The translations under genes were made by a program, and so were the position numbers. Below are positions 59,887 to 64,000 of a stretch of DNA of 64,000 bases, in pieces. The stretch is from JAUIET01 sp964352475 (lineage in GTDB: Bacteria; Pseudomonadota; Gammaproteobacteria; Pseudomonadales; JAUIET01), in contig CAYGSL010000001.1 of the NCBI GenBank assembly GCA_964352475.1, forward strand, positions 124,001 to 188,000. The letters run 5' to 3'. Numbering within the stretch: position 1 is the stretch's first letter; every line of letters begins with the position of its first letter. The notes beneath the pieces were generated by a model that had not been told where the DNA came from, made no database searches, and worked only from the letters and a program-made list of their open reading frames with translations.

Positions 59887-60759
59887 ATGGCCAGTTTCAA
59901 GTCAGCCAGCACCTATCGCAGAGGCGTTGTTCTAGCCGTAGTGGCAGGAATCATTCTCTCCACGCTTGGCATTGGTGTTCGCCTGCTCGACCAAGCCAAC
60001 GGCATGCAAATAATTTTCTACCGCGCTATTGGTTTACTGCTGTTTATGGGCACAGTTGTGCTTATCCGAAATCGCGGCGCTTCTGCTTCCAAATACCTAG
60101 AAAGTGGTTGGCTGGGGTTCGGCGCCTCGCTGGCCTACACCGGTGCCTCAATTGCCATCATCTACGCACTACTGAACACGACTGTGGCCAATACCATGTT
60201 TGTCGTCTCGCTGGCGCCACTGTTTGCTGCCCTGGCCGGCTGGGCGTTTCTGCGAGAAAGCGTGCCTTTCAGAACCTGGGTAGCCCTGGCACTGGCCATC
60301 ACGGGTGTGTTGATCATGATCAATGGCGGTCTCAGCACGCAGGGCTTAATTGGCATTGGATTCGCGCTGTGCATGGCCATTTGCTACGGCAGCTTCTCCG
60401 TGTGCCTCAGGGCTGGCCGCGACCTGGACATGTTGCCACCGGTTTGTTTTTCGGCGCTGCTGTTGGGCATTATTGGTTGGTGGAACGCTGACTCCTTACA
60501 CCTTCCCACAAAAGATATAATATTGTGTCTGGCCATGGGCGCCTTCCAGCTGGGCTTGGGTAGCCTTCTGCTTACGCTGGCTGCGCAATCGGTGCCGGCT
60601 GCGCAAATTACCTTGTTGGCTATGCTGGAAGTGGTGCTAAATCCAATCTGGGTTTGGCTGGGTGTAGGGGAAGTGCCTGCCACTTATACCCTTGCAGGTG
60701 GCGCACTGATTATTGGCGCTATTGCTTATCAAGCCTTAGACAGACAACATAGAGAGTGA
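59887..60759 (+). CDS. EamA-family (DMT) exporter
   Basis: 290 residues, ten predicted transmembrane helices in two EamA repeats of five. Repeat 1 opens GVVLAVVAGIILSTLGIGVRLLDQANG and ends ALAITGVLIMI; repeat 2 opens IGIGFALCMAICYGSFSV and ends YTLAGGALIIGAIAYQAL. Such proteins usually export amino acids, nucleobases or small metabolites. The substrate is unknown. Its stop overlaps a possible GTG start of the thiolase gene, so the two may be co-transcribed. Confidence 0.9.
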   Translation: MASFKSASTYRRGVVLAVVAGIILSTLGIGVRLLDQANGMQIIFYRAIGLLLFMGTVVLIRNRGASASKYLESGWLGFGASLAYTGASIAIIYALLNTTVANTMFVVSLAPLFAALAGWAFLRESVPFRTWVALALAITGVLIMINGGLSTQGLIGIGFALCMAICYGSFSVCLRAGRDLDMLPPVCFSALLLGIIGWWNADSLHLPTKDIILCLAMGAFQLGLGSLLLTLAAQSVPAAQITLLAMLEVVLNPIWVWLGVGEVPATYTLAGGALIIGAIAYQALDRQHRE

Positions 60760-60764
60760 ATCAA

Positions 60765-61958
60765 ATGATTGAATCAAAAAACGACGTTTACGTATTGGCT
60801 GCTGCTCGCACCGCAATTGGCAGCTTTGGCGGCGGATTAAAAGATCAGTCACCTGCTGACCTTGGCGAGCACGTTACCCGCGCAGCTCTTGAGCGAGCAG
60901 GTGTCCCTGCTGGCGATGTGCAATCCAATGTTGTTGGCCATGTTATTCGAACCGTTACCAGAGATGCCTATATTTCCAGGCGAATCGCACTTCAAGCTGG
61001 CCTGCCGGTTACAACCCAGTCGCTGACATTGAATCGATTATGCGGTAGCGGCCTGGAAGCCATTGTGTTCGCCACACAACAATTGCAACTTGGCGAAGTA
61101 GACGTTGCCGTTGCCGGTGGTGCCGAGTCCATGAGCCAGTCAGGCCACCTGCTGACCACCAACCGCTGGGGGCAGCGCATGGGCGATGTCACCATGCTGG
61201 ACGAATTGACCGGCGTTCTTAGCGACCCGTTCAGTGGTAGCCATATGGGCATCACCGCTGAGAACTTAGCCGAAAAGTACGACATCAGCCGTGCAGAGCA
61301 GGATGATTTTGCCTTGCAAAGCCAGCAACGCGCCGCGAATGCCATTCAACAAGGTTATTTCAAGGAGCAGATCACTCCTTATGAAGTTAAGACCCGCAAA
61401 GGCAGTATTGTGTTTGATACCGATGAATTTGTGCGTGGCGACACCACCCTGGAAGGCCTGGCCAAACTGCGACCGGCGTTTAAGAAAGAAGCCGGCAGCG
61501 TAACAGCGGGCAATGCGTCTGGCATCAACGATGGCGCGGCCATGGTAGTGTTAGCCAACGCCGAAAAAGCCTACTCATTTGGCGGCAAGCCAATGGCAAA
61601 GATTATTTCCTACGGTCGCGCTGGCGTGTCGCCAGACATAATGGGCATTGGCCCGGTGGGTGCTTCAAAAACGGCGCTTGAGCGAGCTGGTTTAAGCATT
61701 GACCAACTGGACGTGATTGAGTCGAACGAAGCGTTCGCCGCACAAGCCTTATCGGTATCCAAAGAGCTTGGTTTTCCAAACGACAAAACCAACCCGAATG
61801 GCGGCGCTATTGCCCTTGGTCACCCCATCGGTGCGAGCGGTGCGGTCATCTTTACCAAGGCACTTTATGAACTTCACCGCATAGGTGGCCGCTATGCGCT
61901 GATCACATTGTGCATAGGTGGTGGCCAGGGAATTGCCGCGATTATAGAAAGAGTGTAA
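60765..61958 (+). CDS. Acetyl-CoA C-acyltransferase (thiolase)
   Basis: 397 residues. The nucleophile Cys93 lies in LNRLCGSGLEA. The later active-site elements are NPNGGAIALGHPIGASG (His) and LCIGGGQG (second Cys). This is a complete thiolase, cleaving 3-ketoacyl-CoA or condensing two acetyl-CoA. AGAGAG precedes ATG 60765 by about 10 nt; a GTG at 60756 overlapping the exporter stop is possible. Biosynthetic (PhaA-like) versus degradative use cannot be told from motifs. It is followed by an SDR gene, but the pairing does not look like the usual phaA-phaB operon. Confidence 0.94.
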   Translation: MIESKNDVYVLAAARTAIGSFGGGLKDQSPADLGEHVTRAALERAGVPAGDVQSNVVGHVIRTVTRDAYISRRIALQAGLPVTTQSLTLNRLCGSGLEAIVFATQQLQLGEVDVAVAGGAESMSQSGHLLTTNRWGQRMGDVTMLDELTGVLSDPFSGSHMGITAENLAEKYDISRAEQDDFALQSQQRAANAIQQGYFKEQITPYEVKTRKGSIVFDTDEFVRGDTTLEGLAKLRPAFKKEAGSVTAGNASGINDGAAMVVLANAEKAYSFGGKPMAKIISYGRAGVSPDIMGIGPVGASKTALERAGLSIDQLDVIESNEAFAAQALSVSKELGFPNDKTNPNGGAIALGHPIGASGAVIFTKALYELHRIGGRYALITLCIGGGQGIAAIIERV

Positions 61959-62016
61959 TCCCGACGCGGATAGCCTGAGTCTACAATACCGGCTTAGTCA
62001 TTTGCGGGAGCGGGTC

Positions 62017-62766
62017 ATGTGGGACCTATCAGGTAAAACAGCACTGGTCACTGGTTCAGGCAGCGGCATGGGCAAAGGCATGGCCACTCAACTGGCAAAG
62101 CAAGGCGCCCACGTTGTGGTGAACGATATATTCGCCGACAAAGCAGAGCAGTCCGCGCAAGAGCTGCGTGAGCAAGGCCTGCTAGCCAGCACCAGCGTAT
62201 TCGATGTCACCGACCCAGACGCGGTTCGCTCCAGTATTGCCGAAGTGGAATCTGAATTCGGCGGCATCGATATCATGGTGTGCAATGTGGGTAATGCGGG
62301 TGCGGTGCATATGGAACAGGCGCATTTCAAAGATTCACTGCCGGAAAACTGGACCAAGTTTGTGGATGTTAATTTGTACGGCGTAATGCACTGCACGCAC
62401 GCCGTTCTGCCTGGCATGTGCGAGCGTGGTTGGGGGCGAGTGATCAGCATCTCATCTGGCGCTGGTCGCACCGGCTTGAATATTGGCGTGTCGATCTACG
62501 GTGCAGCGAAAGCTGGCTCAATAAACCTGATGCGACACATCTCTCAGGAAGTAGCTGCCCACGGAGTGACGTGCAACGCCATCGCGCTTGGCCTGATGAA
62601 CACCGTACCTGATGAATTCGCAGCCCCGATGATTAAGCACATTCCGCGTGGTCGATTGGGCACACCCGAAGACGCTGGCAACATCGTTGGCTTCCTCGCT
62701 GCCAAAGAGTCAGACTGGATAACCGGGCAAATGTTTTGTGTGGATGGCGGCTCTGCACCTTACTAA
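62017..62766 (+). CDS. Short-chain dehydrogenase/reductase (classical SDR)
   Basis: 249 residues. The cofactor motif TGSGSGMG is at 12-19; catalytic Ser146/147, Tyr161 and Lys165 (YGAAK) are present; the C-terminus ends FCVDGGSAPY. NAD(P)-dependent; resembles 3-oxoacyl- and hydroxyacyl-type SDRs, a sensible partner for the thiolase 58 bp upstream. The ATG at 62017 is preferred, with GGGAG suitably upstream; an in-frame start at 62002 adds five residues. Substrate unknown. Confidence 0.9.
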   Translation: MWDLSGKTALVTGSGSGMGKGMATQLAKQGAHVVVNDIFADKAEQSAQELREQGLLASTSVFDVTDPDAVRSSIAEVESEFGGIDIMVCNVGNAGAVHMEQAHFKDSLPENWTKFVDVNLYGVMHCTHAVLPGMCERGWGRVISISSGAGRTGLNIGVSIYGAAKAGSINLMRHISQEVAAHGVTCNAIALGLMNTVPDEFAAPMIKHIPRGRLGTPEDAGNIVGFLAAKESDWITGQMFCVDGGSAPY

Positions 62767-62797
62767 TCAATGTTGATAGTCGAACAACAGTAAACAC

Positions 62798-64000
62798 ATG
62801 AAGCGGCATATCATCCGCGGCGCAAGCTTCGTTGCTGCTACGTTGTTGCTGGCATGCGAAGGCTCAAGCAGCCGCTTTGCTTCCGTAGCGGAATACTCGA
62901 CTGAGTCTGCACAAGCCAACCCGGCCGAGTACGAATGGCGCTCGTATCTTGCCGGTACTGGCCACAGTCACTACTCGTCACTTGACCAAATCAACACGAA
63001 TAACGTTGACCAACTGCAAACCGTATGGCGCTTTGACGCTGGAGAATCAGGTGGCAAATCTACATTAGAAATGCAATGTAACTCTCTAATAATTAAAGGA
63101 ATATTGTACTGCACCTCACCCAATCTCGAGGTCTTCGCATTAAACGCTGGCAGCGGCAAATTGCTGTGGCGGTTCGACCCGCAATACCAACCAAACCTGT
63201 ATCTGCCTAACCCTAATCGAGGTGTGAGTTACTGGGAGAATAGGGACGATCAACGCATTCTATTCACAGCGGGCTCCAAGCTCTTCGCGCTGGATGCGCG
63301 CACCGGCAGGCCTATCACTGGCTTTGGTGGGCAAGGAAAAGTGGATCTTCGAACCGGACTGCCGGAGTGGGCGTCAGAGTTGGATGTGGTGGCCACAACA
63401 CCTGGTTCTGTTTTCGAGAATCTGCTTATTCTAGGCTCGAGAGTTTCGGAGGTAACAGGTGCAGCACCCGGTCATGTGCGTGCGTTCGATGTACAAACCG
63501 GTGAGCTCAAATGGGTGTTCAACACCATACCCTTACCCGGAACCTATGGCGCTGACACCTGGCCCGCCGACTCCATAAGCCAGGCAGGTGGCGCCAACTC
63601 CTGGGCCGGAATTGCGATAGACCCTGCGCTAGAACTCGCTTTCGTACCCACTGGCTCGCCCAGCTTTGACTTCCATGGTGCCGACCGCCTGGGCGACAAT
63701 CTGTTTGCCAATTCATTAGTCGCGCTGAATGCTAGAACTGGTGAACGCGCCTGGCACTATCAGTTCGTTAAACACGACCTGTGGGACAGAGACCTGCCCT
63801 CTCCACCCAACCTCATTGACTGGCGGGTCAACGGCGAGCGTATTCCCGCGGTGGCTCAGGCGACCAAAACCGGCCATATTTTTGTATTTGACCGCGCCAC
63901 TGGAAAACCGCTTACGCCTATTAGGCAAACGCCTGTTGTAGGCAAGGCTATTGCCGGGGATGTAAGCGCTGCATGGCAGCCCCTACCCGATTTCCCAATA
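62798..64000 (+). CDS. PQQ-dependent dehydrogenase (quinoprotein), 3' end outside window
   Basis: The frame is open from ATG 62798 to the last base (401 residues seen). A lipoprotein signal (VAATLLLAC, Cys20) indicates membrane attachment on the periplasmic side. The mature part has the eight-bladed propeller features of PQQ dehydrogenases: EWRSYLAGTGHSHYSSLDQIN, VWRFDAG, GKLLWRFDP and the diagnostic HDLWDRDLPSPPNLIDW, as in glucose-dehydrogenase-type enzymes. These oxidise sugars or alcohols and pass electrons to the quinone pool or cytochrome c. No pqq synthesis genes are in the window. The remaining C-terminal blades lie beyond its end. Confidence 0.9.
   Translation, partial: MKRHIIRGASFVAATLLLACEGSSSRFASVAEYSTESAQANPAEYEWRSYLAGTGHSHYSSLDQINTNNVDQLQTVWRFDAGESGGKSTLEMQCNSLIIKGILYCTSPNLEVFALNAGSGKLLWRFDPQYQPNLYLPNPNRGVSYWENRDDQRILFTAGSKLFALDARTGRPITGFGGQGKVDLRTGLPEWASELDVVATTPGSVFENLLILGSRVSEVTGAAPGHVRAFDVQTGELKWVFNTIPLPGTYGADTWPADSISQAGGANSWAGIAIDPALELAFVPTGSPSFDFHGADRLGDNLFANSLVALNARTGERAWHYQFVKHDLWDRDLPSPPNLIDWRVNGERIPAVAQATKTGHIFVFDRATGKPLTPIRQTPVVGKAIAGDVSAAWQPLPDFPI

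Noticed and set aside
59856..60491. 211-codon frame overlapping the EamA exporter in another frame
   Set aside because: The exporter frame encodes ten clear membrane helices; the alternative is Arg/His/Cys-rich without structure.
1..64000. tRNA, rRNA, riboswitch, prophage or insertion sequence
   Set aside because: None seen by eye: no cloverleaf with conserved T-loop, no transposase or integrase frame, and no long direct repeats.

Overview
The window looks like a chromosomal segment of a free-living, probably marine gammaproteobacterium near the Pseudomonadales/Cellvibrionales. The clearest evidence is at 41.7-53.1 kb: dgkA, a DUF2069 gene, wrbA, an ArsC-like gene, yihY, a tlpA-like gene, hda, a PerM-like gene, a DUF2066 gene, purM, purN and a DUF3108 gene. 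This order resembles a block I recall from Pseudomonas. A wax-ester synthase, a small exosortase-type (PEP-CTERM-like) protein and many acyl-CoA and steroid-like catabolic genes fit a lipid-using environmental heterotroph. I saw no tRNA, rRNA, CRISPR array, prophage or insertion sequence. Species-level placement is not possible from the sequence alone.

Layout. 0-1 kb: end of an acidic unknown protein. 1.1-9.5 kb: oxidative catabolic genes (short-chain dehydrogenases, a KshA-like Rieske oxygenase, a CYP125-like P450, an HsaA-like flavin hydroxylase, a zinc-free quinone oxidoreductase). 9.9-16.8 kb: an acyl-CoA carboxylase (alpha and beta) with an AtuA-family protein and a class III aminotransferase. 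17-21.4 kb: a secreted beta-helix protein, a large two-part glycosyltransferase and a VanZ-like protein. 21.5-25.9 kb: acyl-CoA dehydrogenase, the PEP-CTERM-like protein behind an apparent sigma-54 promoter, wax-ester synthase with a lysine-rich tail, and a Nudix hydrolase. 26.1-30.3 kb: a tightly coupled CotH - VTC - DUF4956 - OprP-type porin operon. 30.3-33 kb: a MaoC hydratase, then an ECF sigma factor operon and an arginine-rich repeat protein. 33.2-41.5 kb: a zinc alcohol dehydrogenase, an RND efflux pair and two c-di-GMP proteins with damaged motifs. 41.7-53.1 kb: the conserved housekeeping block. 53.1-58.8 kb: a LolA-like protein, a sulfotransferase, dcd, a 2-hydroxyacid dehydrogenase, and a peroxiredoxin-glutaredoxin divergent from oxyR. 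58.9-64 kb: a lipoprotein, an EamA exporter, a thiolase, an SDR and the start of a PQQ-dependent dehydrogenase.

The most unusual structure is a family of five intergenic elements, each exactly 112 bp: 30-nt arm, 52-nt core, 30-nt arm. The core is nearly invariant. The arms are complementary within a copy but unrelated between copies. Four copies form two convergent pairs that bracket the P450/hydroxylase/SDR module; the fifth lies between the peroxiredoxin and oxyR genes. Other leads are the sigma-54-linked PEP-CTERM gene, the CotH-VTC-DUF4956-porin operon, an ArsC-like gene that appears to start at ATC, a wax-ester synthase with a histone-H1-like tail, and an HD-GYP protein lacking the metal-binding His of its HD motif.

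All family assignments come from reading motifs and overall sequence; no database search was run.
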